DNA from: Bimuria novae-zelandiae CBS 107.79
Taxonomy: Eukaryota; Ascomycota; Dothideomycetes; Pleosporales; Didymosphaeriaceae
Assembly (NCBI GenBank): GCA_010015655.1
Contig: ML976697.1
Coordinates: 339,570-403,569, forward strand
Direction: 5' to 3'
DNA length: 64,000 bases
A program made the translations under genes and the position numbers. Below the pieces are notes generated by a model. It had not been told where the DNA came from, did no database searches, and saw nothing but the letters and a program-made list of their open reading frames with translations. Of this stretch, positions 32,824 through 43,559 are shown piece after piece (within the stretch, counting starts at the first letter, position 1; each line of letters starts with the position of its first letter).

Positions 32824-34565
32824 CAAAGGGTAATCTCAATAAAGTCGGCCGTCATGTGACTTGCCAAGAAGCTAGCGCGTCACTAGCGGAACAGAGTCTC
32901 CGAGCCTCCGAGCCTCTAAGAGCTCTGTAGAGCGTCAACACCTACACTTCAACCTCACGTTTCTCACTCAATATGGCTTCAAATCCTGCCAAAAAAAGCT
33001 CTCGATTGCTTTCAGAAGCCCAGCTAGCTGCTATCGTCGTTCTCAGGACAAAATACAACCTCACTTTCCCAGAAATCGCCACTGATTTGGGTATAACTGA
33101 CCACGCCTGTGGTAAGGCATTTCGACGCGTCAAAGGCGCCGCAAAGGGCGACTCACTGCAGGAATTGCTAGCTGCAACACCTACAGTCAAGCAGTCTCCT
33201 CCTGGCAGACCTGTAAAGGTACGCGATGGCTCTACGCTGAGCGCAAGACTACGGCATGACATCATCGTATATGGCACCTACCGGGTGCATGACGCTGTCA
33301 GAGACCTCTGCGCAGAAGCTGGCATCACACTCAGTGAGAATACAGTCCATAACATTGCTAGGGAGCACCGCGACGAGCAGCACCCATACGCAATAACTCG
33401 CAGAGTACGACCCAAAAAACCAGCGCTCAGTAGCAACGACGAGGACCAGCGACTACAATACTATGCCTGGCTCAAGGCTGAATATAACCTACACTTTCCA
33501 CGCATTATATTCGTCTGCTATAATGAGACCTCTAAGTCCATTGGCGGGAGCAATATACGTGGCGGAAAGCAGAGGATTTCAAGACCAGTTAGACAAGACA
33601 GTAACGTCTACGCACTGCCTGCAACGCCACCTAAATTTAGTCTTATAATCTACGCTGCCACTTTAACTAATACTACTTGCTCCTATTAACGCCCTTGCGT
33701 TGTTTGGGCTCAGGACGACGATAAGAGCCGCGAGGACCTTATACAACGCGTCTCCCACACAAATAATATAGCAAAGGAGGCTCTTAAGGTTAAACGCTCT
33801 CGCGCGACTGTCGCTGGCACTAATAAGGAGCGGCAACTATAGGAAATTAACCGCAATATTGCCTATAATAATAGTCAACGCCAAGCTACTAATAAGGCTA
33901 CTAGTAAGAAGGGTGGAGCTCTCCGCGCAGGTATTAAGAAACCTCTTACTGTTGAAAAGTTCTTCAAAACAGAGGAGTTTGTATACAACGGAGGGAAGGG
34001 CATGAACGGCATCTGGTACGCAGAGAACATACTTAAGAAACACCTATTCCCTTATTACTGCGCTATACGCGACAATAACCTAGGCGCAGCTATCTATTTA
34101 ATTCAAGACAACGTTCGCCTACACTTACTAGGTCTCCGGTACTGCCAGCCAGAAATTGAAGCTCTAGGAATCAAGTTTGGCCCTCAGCCTCCCAATTCAC
34201 CCGACTTACACCCAATTGAGCGCTGTTTTGGGCGTCTAGAAGGTTTTTTGGCAAGTTACGAATGCCTATCAAGTTCTAAGGAGGCCAAAAAGGCTGCAGA
34301 ACAGTACATAAAGGAGGTCTGGCAAGGTGATGAGACACTCAGGCAGTATATGGCCGAAAAGCTTCATCCTACCTACTTTATGCGCGTTGCAGAGCTCTGC
34401 GAGGACGCAGGTGGCCAGAACAACTTTACAGCATAATTAGAACATCTTATTTGGGTGTATTTGCTTATACTTTAGATGGAATCAAGATGCGCGACTTTTG
34501 AAGTTGCTACCCCTGCAGGAATCCCTGCTGCACGTGACGGCCGACTTTATTGAGATTACCCTTTG
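32824..34565 (+). mobile_element. Tc1/mariner-type DNA transposon with intact terminal repeats
   Basis: A 1,742-bp unit is bounded by inverted repeats that begin CAAAGGGTAATCTC. The first 31 bases match exactly, and the match extends to about 35 with one mismatch. TA dinucleotides flank both ends (32822-32823 and 34566-34567), the duplication typical of Tc1/mariner insertion. It encodes one transposase on the plus strand. It sits between cac2 and the MFS gene and is far less mutated than the elements in the flanks, so it is probably a younger arrival. Confidence 0.9.
32973..34436 (+). pseudogene. Tc1/mariner-family transposase with two in-frame stops
   Basis: One reading frame runs 487 codons from ATG 32973 to 34436, broken by TAA at 33687 and TAG near 33838, both explainable as C->T at Gln codons. 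A helix-turn-helix region opens the protein (SEAQLAAIVVLRTKYNLTFPEI near residues 14-35). The later part carries IYLIQDNVRLH and PNSPDLHPIERCFG, the second and third parts of the DDE/D catalytic signature. The middle (33500-34000) is AT-richer than the ends. The first catalytic acid is not evident (FVCYNE where FVDE-like is expected). Not functional as read. Confidence 0.85.
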
Positions 34566-34567
34566 TA

Positions 34568-35015
34568 CCTCCGGCGCGGGGTGGGCCTGCTAAGCTGGGC
34601 TGGGTGAGCCGTGGGAATTGGCCAATTAGCGCGCGCACGTGGGGATGGTGCTGATGGGAACGTCGAACAAGGATCCGGCGAGGCTGGGCAGAGAAGGAAA
34701 AGGTCTTGTGTCTGAGCGCGGGGTTTATTTACGGGCACTCCCCGTGTTGTGTCGCGTACATATCTTGAGGTGGCCGTTAATCGAGCGAGCGAGAGAGCGA
34801 GCTAAGGAAGCGCAATCGGAGCGGAGTCTAGGAAGCAAGCAAGCACACGCGCGCAGCGTGTATCGTACCTAGGTACTAGCTTGAGGGTGTGAGATAAGGG
34901 CATTTGGGTCTGGTGTAACTTTGCTCACGGCGACGCTTCGACACAGCCGTCTGTCTGATATCGACGACCGAACGAGCACATTCACACATCCATCGACGCT
35001 CCTGCATACTCAATC
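34568..35015. other. Intergenic, promoter region of the MFS gene
   Basis: This 0.45 kb between the transposon and the MFS start codon holds no gene. It should contain the MFS promoter, with the transposon insertion 450 bp upstream of the ATG. Confidence 0.5.
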
Positions 35016-36901
35016 ATGGCTTCCACCCTACCGCCACCTGAGAAAAAAGTCAAAGTCGACCACGACACTCCCCTACCCCCCTCCGACATCGAAGCAGGCT
35101 CCACCCATCCCACCGACCTGCTCTCCCGCGAACACACGGACCCCGTGCTCAACGCGAAAATGCACCTCGTCAACGACGCGATTGACGAGATTGGGTTCAC
35201 GCCGTACCAGTGGAAGCTGTTTGTGCTGAATGGCTTCGGGTACGCGGTGGATAGCTTGATCCTGCTCATTCAGAGTATCATCGCGGGGCAGGCGGCGTTG
35301 GAATTTAGTCCTGGGTGGGGGAATGGTTTGACTGTTGCGGCGTATGTGGGGATGCTGGTGGGGGCAAGTTTTTGGGGTGAGTTTTGCGAGTCCATTCTTC
35401 TGAGTTACCCTGTGAGGGTTGGATTTTGTTTAGACCGAACCAGAGAGGTTGAGAGGTGGGTGTGGGTGTGTGGATGTGTGCTAACGGTGGTTCAAACAGG
35501 CCTGACCGCCGACATCATAGGGCGGAAATTCGCCTTCAACGTATCTCTCATTATCTGTTCCGTCTTCGCCATTGTCGCGGGGGCGAGTCCGAATTGGTAC
35601 GTTCTGGGGCTTTTCGTGTGCTTGAGCAGTTTCGGCGGGGGTGGGAATTTGGTGTTGGATACGGCGGTTTTTTTGGAGTATTTGCCTTCGGGGAAGCAGT
35701 GGATGCTTACGCTGATGGCGTGTTGGTGGGGTGCGTATTCCTCCCCCTCTGTTTCCTCATCCTCCCTCCCCAACCATGCACGTTTATAGAAACTGGACAC
35801 TCGTCATTAACACTGCGTCGTATAGGAATCGGCCAACTCATAGCCGGCTTCTTCGCCTGGGCCTTCCTCCCCAACTTCTCCTGCGCGGACCCCTCCATCT
35901 CTCCCGACGCGGAACCCTGCACGTACGATAACAACAAGGGCTGGCGGTACGTGTGGTTCGCCTCGGGGTCCCTCGTCTTTGTCATGTCCATCCTGCGCAT
36001 CACCGTCATGCGGCTCCGCGAAACGCCCAAGTTCCTCATCGGCGAGGGGCGCGACGCCGAGGCTGTGGAGACGCTGCTCTTCATCGCGGATAAATACTCT
36101 CGTTCGTGCTCGCTTTCTCTCGAGCAGTTGCAAGCGTGCGGCTCCATCCATAAAAACCTCGACCGTAGTAAGTGGAGTCCCGCGACCGTGGGCACGCATC
36201 TGAAGGGGTTGTTCGCGACGCGCAGGATCGGCGTGAGCACGGGATTGATATGGTTAAGTTGGGTGCTTATTGGACTTGCATACCCGCTGTATAATGTTTT
36301 CCTGCCTCAGTATCTGGCGAGCCGGGGCGCGGAGTTCGGCCAGACGAGTGCGTATGTGACGTGGCGCAACTACGCGCTTGTGAATTTTAGCGGGGTATGG
36401 GGTCCTGTGTTGGCGGGGTGGATGTGTAACTTGAAGCTCCTCGGGAGGAAATACACCATGGTGATAGGCGCGTTGGTTACGTGTGTTTTCTTTTTTGCGT
36501 ATACGCAGGTAAATCTCCCCCCCCCTCTCCTCCTACCCTCTTCTCCTTCTCCCGGGAAAGCGATTTTGACTGAAGAGGGGATGTTGGCTAAGAGGATATC
36601 CTAGGTACGCAACCAAACGCAAAACACAGCCTTCACCTGCATAATCAATTTCTGCCTCAACGTCTACTACGGCACTCTCTACGCGTACACGCCCGAGGTG
36701 CTACCTTCTGCGCACAGGGGTACCGGAAACGGGCTTGCGGTTAGTGGGAATAGGGTTATGGGCATTGTGAGTGCGGTGGTGGCGACGTATGCGGATACGG
36801 CGACGCCGGTGCCGATTTATATCTGCGCCGCGTTGTATGTGGTTATGGCGGGGATAGCGGTGGGGTTTCCGTTTGAGCCGTATGGGAGGAGGAGTTCGTA
36901 G
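35016..36901 (+). CDS. MFS transporter (sugar/metabolite H+ symporter type)
   Basis: This is a membrane transporter of the major facilitator superfamily. Four exons (35016-35376, 35500-35730, 35826-36508, 36605-36901) give 1,572 bp, or 523 residues, with introns of 123, 95 and 96 bp. The N-terminus is about 55 polar residues. FTPYQWKLFVLNGFGY opens helix 1. The MFS loop-2/3 signature GLTADIIGRK falls at residues 121-130. SPNWYVLGLFVCLSSFGGGGNL follows in the next helices, RLRETPKFL in the central loop, and LPSAHRGTGNGLAVSGNR in the C-terminal half. The layout resembles the SV2-like or organic-acid/sugar porter groups; the substrate is not predictable. The start ATG is the first in frame. No lesion. 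Confidence 0.9.
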
Positions 36902-37117
36902 GTGGGGAAGTGCGTGATGGTGAGAGGTTAGGATAGTGGAAGGGGGAGATAGACGTGGGATGGATAGATTTTTAGAGGGTAGGGACGGAACTGAGAGACG
37001 ACGCATGATAAAGCGCGTGGCTTTGCTCGCATCGCTTTTATAGCCAAGGCATTACTTCTCCGCAAATACTCGTCGACGCTAGAGATTGCAGTGAGAGTGC
37101 ACATGTGCTGCACGCAG

Positions 37118-37239
37118 AGTTGTCAACAATCAAGCGATAGGCAGATTGATTACTGGATCAGGTCTAACACGGACCTCTCTGTGGTCTTTTGGCGCTTAGT
37201 TGAGCAATCAATCAGGAGATCGCTTGATTGTTGACAACT
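37118..37239. repeat. Hairpin-forming inverted repeat
   Basis: A perfect 21-bp inverted repeat, 37118-37138 against 37219-37239 (arm starting AGTTGTCAACAATC), encloses an 80-bp loop. This could be a small MITE-like element or a relic of one. Confidence 0.6.
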
Positions 37240-37370
37240 GTGGCTGCACGGGAGAAGTCACAGGGGTTTGAGCGCGGGACTGTGTTTCTCGGGCCGCGAC
37301 GAGCAGTCTGAGATCACCTTGGCGTGTGAGGTGATTGGGTGAGTGGCTGTAAGGCTGAGTACTGGAGAAG

Positions 37371-37500
37371 GGCAACGTAGGATAACGTAGGACAACGTAG
37401 GATAACGTAGGACAACGTAGGATAACGTAGGACAACGTAGGACAACGTAGGACAACGTAGGATAACGTAGGACAACGCAGGACAACGTAGGACAACGTAG
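37371..37500. repeat. 10-bp tandem repeat, 13 units
   Basis: Thirteen head-to-tail copies of GA[CT]AACGTAG occur with very few changes (unit 1 has GGC, unit 10 has GCAG). The unit length leaves all minus-strand frames open across it, producing spurious ORFs. It ends five bases before the next inverted-repeat element. Confidence 0.95.
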
Positions 37501-37505
37501 GACGA

Positions 37506-37684
37506 CACTGCAATCTTTAGCCCCGACGAAGAGTCCCGCCAAGCATCCGGTGAAGTAACAACACCTATCAACCTCCCTCGCTTCTCGTATGGCAACTCAG
37601 CCTCGCAGCCACTGTAAGACCCTCCTAATAAGATGCTACGCCGTTATTACCTTTGACTTCTCGTCGGCACTAAAGATTGCAGTG
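37506..37684. mobile_element. Putative MITE with CACTGCAATCTTTAG ends
   Basis: The ends of this 179-bp segment are inverted copies (CACTGCAATCTTTAG at 37506; TAAAGATTGCAGTG ending at 37684), with further partial match into the CCGACGA motif. A related end (AGAGATTGCAGTG) occurs at 37080-37092. No coding capacity. No clear target duplication. Confidence 0.4.
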
Positions 37685-39163
37685 AAAGCCACCCCTCCGG
37701 AGATCATCCAGCTACCGCCCAACATCCTCCGCCGCCCTCATCGCGCCCTGATCCGCAGTTGCATATTGTTCTGGTGCGCCTCTCTGGAGACCGTAGGTAT
37801 ATATGCACAAAATGGTAGAAGGGCGGGAATAATATCTAATATACTGTTTCGCTGTGCCACATAATTCTGTCGTTGAATGCTAAGATTCCATGACTTTGCA
37901 GTATTGCCACAACATTTGTGCTGCTCAAAGCGATAATTTCTAGATAACTGTTCGCCCTTGCAGTGACTTTAACATCTCCCATCACACTCTGCGATACACA
38001 AGTCCCAGGTCTTTAACCAGAGAACCAAAAGCTTACACAGAACCACCCTCAGACCTCCTTAATTGGAAATCTTTACCGGCGAGCAAAGACACACATAACT
38101 CAACCCCTGGTGACACCTGCTCGTCCACGCTAAAGAATCTTTGAGTCCCGCAGCTTCTCTAACGGTATATTTGTGGATTCCGGGGTCCTCAATGTTGGGT
38201 CCTGAGTTTTATTTTTGCCCAACAATCTGCGCAGGCTCCTTGCTGACACGAACATGTGGATAGCGTGGGCGACCCACCAAATGAACAAACGTCCGGGGCA
38301 TCGTGTTATTTCCCTTAGCGTTCTTTAGAGACGAATAAGGTTTAGACCATATAAGTGGAACTGATCACTGGGGAAAACCTGGAGCCTCGGAGGTAGTAGT
38401 GCCAGACCCATAAAACATGTGGGACCCCGCCTGCATCATTATGTCGCCAATTGACACGCTGTTAATACACTTGTCTTCACTAGAACATAGAGAACGATCT
38501 GGCGACCGTTTCTCACGGTAAGGTGGTGATCGTGGTGTATTCCCTTCCATGGTAACACAAGGAAAGCATAGCTTTTCTTCTATCGTCTTTAACGCCTTGA
38601 ATAGATCATGCGATACACAGTAACTGAGAAACACGATGATGACAGCAACAGAAGGGCGCACCGAAATAAGACACAGAAATAGGGCAGGGTCTACGAGATG
38701 TGGGCGGAGGGCGCGGATGTTGGGGAAAGCTTAGCGCAGTTGTGTACATGCCGCCATTTTGCGTGTGCAAGGGCGCGTACCTCCTTAATTACGGGCACTG
38801 GAAAAGGTAAAGTCCGGAAATGTTAATCAACACGAAAGATGCAGCCCTTCGGAGTTGTTAAGCTGGGAAGGAGCGATAGGAAAGGAGACGAGGTTCCAAA
38901 GGTGCCAGTGGCCGGCAAAAATGCTCGATCGAATTCCAGCATAAATAGCGCTTACTCAAGCGTGAGGCGGGCAGACCTGAACTACGTCTGAAGCTTGACG
39001 CTCTAAGCTTTTGTATTTCTCTCACGAAGTTGGCCAGGGCGGTGCCTTGTCGCCCTGCAAGAGGAATGCGGCCTCCAGTCTGGCCGCATCGTCCACGAGC
39101 GAGTGATGGTAGAACAAGGTCTTGACGTGCCTGCTCCTCGAATTCGCACTGAAGCTCTTACAT

Positions 39164-39595
39164 TTACTCAGCACTGGCTGCAGATACCGCATTCTCAAAC
39201 CTGCAGCCCATGTACCCTCTGCATAGATTGACCAAGCTTTCCTTTGCTTCCTCCGGAGGTACCTCGAGCGATCCTACCACCTTCTCCCAGTTTATCTTTG
39301 TAAGTCTTGCCCAATGGTCTCCCTCGGCGTCGCTCGGGTCGTTCAAATCGACCGTAATCGTGTAGAACTCCATATCCGTCATGCTTCTATACCAATGAAC
39401 GATTGTGTTGCCGTGAGCGTCTGGTTTGTCTGTTCTGCACATCCACTTGTCGTCCATATCTCTCGGGCTAAATCCTTCCAGAAGCTTCTCATAGTCCACG
39501 CGATTAATTGCGAGTCCCCATTCTGCCGTTGCCGGGTCCTTGATGGGGTGAAACGTACGCGTGTATGGCGGGATGTAGCGAAGACCAGATGGCAT
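39164..39595 (-). CDS. Hypothetical small protein, 143 residues
   Basis: A single-exon frame on the minus strand from ATG 39595 (MPSGLRYIPPYTRTFHPIKD). An upstream GTG in the same frame is not a likely eukaryotic start. It is acidic with many Trp and Tyr (WGLAINRVDYEKLLEGF, HWYRSMTDMEFYTITVDL, INWEKVVG). There is no signal peptide or membrane helix, so it is predicted cytosolic. No family was recognised. Even codon use and lack of stops support a real gene. Confidence 0.6.
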   Translation of the reverse strand: MPSGLRYIPPYTRTFHPIKDPATAEWGLAINRVDYEKLLEGFSPRDMDDKWMCRTDKPDAHGNTIVHWYRSMTDMEFYTITVDLNDPSDAEGDHWARLTKINWEKVVGSLEVPPEEAKESLVNLCRGYMGCRFENAVSAASAE

Positions 39596-41209
39596 GGTGA
39601 AGGCAGCGATTGTCACGGTTTGTAGCGTGATCTATTTCTTATGATTGATGGTAGCCTGCACTAGTCTGCTACTGCCTATACTAGTCCGCACTAGCAGAAC
39701 GGCTGCCTACACTCCTTACTGCTGCCTAGATGGCTTAGCAGTCTATATCTTAGCTATCACTCACACACAAATGCAATCAGTGTATTCCTTAATTCCTTCC
39801 ATGTGCTATTGCCCTCTTCCCCCAATAGCGATAGTCCGTTTGACCTGTGCCTTGGGATAGCGGAATTGACGAAGGAATAGAATCCGGAAATTTGGCACCG
39901 TTGGTACGCAGAAGAAGGGTTAGAGAGTCGGTCGGTGAATGTGAACAGGATTAGCCCCATGCTAGCTCGGGCGGCATGGCATGATGGCCTCCGTTCTTCA
40001 CTCGCTTGGGGGCTTCGCGAAAACCCTATTTTAGCCAATGGAACGTGCGAGGAGCTCGTACCAAAGTTGTTCAAATGTTATCTTCGGGCACGCGTGCTTC
40101 TTCCCGAAGAGGCAAACCTGCACGCCCTCCGAAGGTAGGGTGCTAGACGAGCACGCGGCCTATGCTGATTCGGTACGCGCTTAACATGACTAAAACCAAC
40201 TCGCGCGAGAAACCGCCATCGCCTATGAACCTCATTGCACGGCGTAATGCGTATTGTTCACCGACCTTATCTACGACCAAAGTTTGACGCACTTTTCTGT
40301 TTGCAGTGCATCCTGTCGAAGAGTCTCCCGATAGGTATGAGGTGGTTGGCATGTCTCTTTCACTGGGCGCGTGCCGCGGAAGCTATCCCGACATCAAATT
40401 ATACGGTGCACGTGATCAAACTACATCCATGGGTGTCCTAGACACAAATGACTCGCAATCACAGTGATGTGCTTTCACAGCAATGATTGTCCTCTAAGAA
40501 AGAAGATCGTCCAACCCAAATCCGCGGTACCCACCACGTCGCTTTCGCACGAACTATCGTTCCGCAGGCTGTCACCATCAATACCTTGGGCTGTTGCCAT
40601 TCTCACTTGGGTTGCCGTTGGCTCCATCATCCCGACTTCTAGCTCCGAGGCCCAGGCTCACGACTCCTACTAACACTACAAGTCCGAACCGGGAAGTCTA
40701 GCATTCTCAAAAACAGCTAACTAGTACCATTCGGTTGCGACAGTGTCCTTGGTGCTGGAAATGATCCTGTCGGTGTATGCTACAGGGAGGCCCTTGCAAC
40801 CATGAACTCGCTAGCCGTTTCATGGGTCTGGCCGACTGTCGAGCATTCGGACATGTTTTTAGGCATAGCTCTTCACCAGGATAACATCTCTGGCAGTCCC
40901 TTGATCACGATGGCGCTGTCCGATGAGGCTGAGCTATGGTTTGGATGAGAGGGGGATCTCCGGACTGCGTGGTGTTGAAATGCGTGCAAACGATATCGCG
41001 AGAGCTATAAAGGCTTTATTTGTACAACTCTGGGTATCTTCTTCCCAGCAGCAAACAACTGGCAACGCCCAACAAGGTTTTCATTCTTCTTTGTGTCCTA
41101 TTCCTTTCTCCCATTCTTTCATGTTCTGGTCACTCATTTGAACCATTTGCCGTTTAGTCACTCGTTTAGGTTTTGAGAACCAATACCATTTCCGCCCACT
41201 AGAAGCAAG
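39596..41209. other. Intergenic
   Basis: This 1.6 kb separates two divergently oriented genes. Near 39657-39713 short copies of a CTGCCTA/ACTAG-type motif recur. Frames are short and featureless. It likely holds the promoters of both flanking genes. Confidence 0.5.
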
Positions 41210-42677
41210 ATGTTTTGGCAAAAGCCACTGATTCTGCTGGGTTGCTCGCTGCTGCTGGAAGCGCTGTACCCCTAGCGCCCCTCGAAGGGGATTTCGAAGC
41301 TCCCGAGAACGTCACCTCCCATCAACTTGACAAACGTATCAACGAATTTGTCAAATATGTCTGGCGGACGGACCGCCGCTCTCCTTCTCAGCTCAAGTTT
41401 TCACGCGGTTTCCAAACTAAAAGCACCAGCAATGGAATGCTTGAAGATCTCAGTCTCTGGAGGCATTGCAAGGGTGCTCCCGACGGCTCCAGTATGGACA
41501 ACGACGGCTTCGTTTCTACAACGTGGAGTTACGCAGTGGCGCAGGGCTGGGTCGGGAAGTTTCATCAAGGCAATGCCTTCATCTACAAGATAGCGACAGA
41601 CGAGTCGCTTATTGATGTTCAAGCCACTCTGAAAGTGTACAACCCATATCCCGAGGAGAAGGAGTTCGCCGGTATTCAAGAGATTCATTGGGACCAAGTC
41701 CAAGGCTGGCACAAATGGGTCAATGGGGTCGAGCTGGCATATGAGTATAACCTCGACTTCGACCAAGCCGAATGTAAGTTTCCACTTCGCTGACATTGGA
41801 ACCGTAAACTAAATACAATGTAGTCGGTGGACATCCTCACGGTGGTTCCCAATTCCCTCTCGCTGGCTTTCCCAGAAATCACCCGGCTTGGAGCCAATTG
41901 CCTTGGTCACGTTATGCCATGTGCAGGCCCAGACTTGCCACCCGAGATATCTTCGCGAACCAGTCACCCTCCGGCCTTGACATTGATTTTGAGGATGATG
42001 CCGATGTTACCACTGTAGCGCCTCTTGAAGCCCGTGCTAGGTCGCGCGGCTCTCGCACATCCAGGAAGAGGCCCACGGCTGCTGGTAGGCGCAAGAAGCC
42101 CGCGAAGACGCCCGTCAAGAAGCCTGCGAAGAAGCCGACAAAGACACCTACCAAGAAGCCAGCCACAAAGCCAGCGGCCGGTACTAAGAAGTGCACTGCT
42201 GCGATGAAGAAGGCTGGGAAGTGCAAGACCGTAACCCCGGCCAAGTGCACTCCTGCGATGAAGAAGGCGGGCAATTGTTCGGCTACATGCACTGCGGCGG
42301 AGAAGAAGGCGAACGGCGGCAAATGCCCGACATGTACGCCAGCAGAGAAGAAGGCGAATGGCGGCAAGTGCCCTACATGCACTCCGGGCGAGAAGAAGGC
42401 GAACGGTGGGAAGTGCCCGGTATGCACGCCAGCAGAGAAGAAGGAGAATGGCGGTGCGTGCCCAGTGTGCACAGCAGAAGAGAAGAAGAAGAATGGTGGC
42501 AAGTGCCCACCCAAGAAGGGCGACTGTGGGCCCAGCAAGCCGAACAAGTCGCGCTACCAGGTGTACCTCAAGGCTCTCAAGAAAAAGAAGGGTGGAAGGA
42601 AGATGGTGTGGTCCGAGGGTATCACTGGCACGAAGGGTGGAAAGGGTACCAAGGCTGGTGGCATGACCACTGCTTAG
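41210..42677 (+). CDS. Enterotoxin-A-like ADP-ribosyltransferase with Lys/Cys-repeat tail; frame break near start
   Basis: The catalytic part (exon to 41773, 50-bp intron 41774-41823) resembles the heat-labile-enterotoxin A family of mono-ADP-ribosyltransferases, which transfer ADP-ribose from NAD+ to a target protein. Family sites seen: an Arg in VWRTDRRSP, an STT block in GFVSTTWS, and a Glu-x-Glu in PEEKEF just before the IHWDQVQGW segment. The second exon (41824-42677) adds an acidic linker, a long Lys/Pro/Thr-rich run, and about five tandem Cys repeats of type EKKANGGKCPTCTPA, ending in a basic tail. A hydrophobic signal-like peptide starts at ATG 41210 but lies in a different frame from the domain, which has no ATG of its own. 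A one-base shift at a C-run near 41270 separates them. This may be a sequencing error or real inactivation. The native target is unknown. Confidence 0.75.
42268..42516 (+). repeat. Coding tandem repeat in the ADP-ribosyltransferase tail
   Basis: About five copies of a 48-bp unit encode a 16-residue repeat with the core KKANGGKCPTCTP. Copies differ by a few bases, and all stay in frame. Each carries a C-x2-C pair, suggesting disulfides or metal binding. Confidence 0.8.
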
Positions 42678-42984
42678 AGGAGATATGGTCTGGTGCATCA
42701 CTGGCGGGTGTTGGAAGCCTTGTTCGGAGGCCGTTTTGTCTTTGGTTCGCAGTCGGCGGTCTTCGGGAATCGGTTTTAATATGTTCTACTTGGCTCTAGG
42801 GTATAGACTTAGGATTAATGGCGTTCTATCACATCCAATGTACATTGCTGTAATATCTTGACATCTCCCAAGTTCAGGAAGTGGTACGAGGATCATTCAT
42901 CTGCACAATACCATATACCTCCCACTTGAGCACCCTTAGAACCGAGCATGCAACGCCTTCCACCATCCACTCCCAAGAAGTTAA

Positions 42985-43498
42985 TCAGCCGTCCGTCAAG
43001 CCGAAGCACGTCAATTTCCCATTTTGATTTGTGATCGTGCTATCAGAATCTACTGAGGGCATCAGTAAGTGCGTTTCATCAGAAAGCAGGAGATTACTTA
43101 CTGATGTCAACTGAATATGTGTGTGTAGAACCGTCATTGCGCTTGCACTCGACCGTTACAAACAATGAATGCTGCGATGAGGGAAACATAATGTCAATGG
43201 GGCAACTATGGGTGAGACCGCCACTGTGTCGTAACGTTAGCTACCTTAGTCGCAAGTGGACTTCAGACACATAATTTGCCTGTGGAATCACATCGCCGTT
43301 GGCGTTGGCGAAGCACAAGTCCAAGGCCATGAACGAAGTAACGAATTGCTGAGACGTGTTAAGGCAATCGCAGGCAAGGATACCAGATTGGGCTTTGTTA
43401 ATGACAATGTTGCAGTTGTGGCACGTGGTGGTGAAGGAGGCAGCTGCACTCGCTGTGAGAGCGAGAGCTGTGAGGATGGAAGAGAACTGAATTTTGAT
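42985..43498 (-). pseudogene. Secreted cyanovirin-N-like small protein lacking a start codon
   Basis: Three exon-like blocks on the minus strand (43498-43245, 43205-43102, 43052-42985; GT-AG gaps of 39 and 49 bp) read through 141 codons without a stop. They begin with a secretion-type hydrophobic stretch (SSILTALALTASAAASF). Two similar halves follow, each with Cys and an N-x-NG motif (LCFANANGDV; NQNGKLTCF), reminiscent of the two-repeat cyanovirin-N fold of fungal lectin-like proteins. At the place an initiator is expected the codon is ATC, and no ATG lies upstream in frame. Either the start was lost or an upstream exon is missed. It abuts the AT-rich border. The family call is moderate. 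Confidence 0.5.
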
Positions 43499-43559
43499 TG
43501 CGTGACCGAGGCGAGGTTGAGATTGCGGTATGAATACAGAGTCTGCGGCATACTTTAGT

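Larger units (their letters stand above)
36902..39163. other. Intergenic, repeat-bearing
   Basis: This 2.3 kb carries three repeat structures (listed separately) between 37.1 and 37.7 kb. Beyond 37.7 kb I see no gene. A 98-codon minus-strand frame at 38365-38661 has a hydrophobic start but no ATG in frame and is not called. Confidence 0.5.

Noticed and set aside
37208..37595. Long minus-strand frames with repeated Leu-Ser-Tyr-Val-type wording, or a CRISPR-like array
   Set aside because: They come from a 10-bp tandem repeat with no spacers; the unit length opens all frames. The organism is a eukaryote.
38365..38661. A 98-codon frame with a hydrophobic start resembling a small secreted protein
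   Set aside because: No ATG in frame before the hydrophobic segment, no clear introns and no recognisable Cys pattern.
41912..42701. Long antisense frames rich in Phe, His and Leu
   Set aside because: They are shadows of the Lys/Cys tandem repeats on the other strand.
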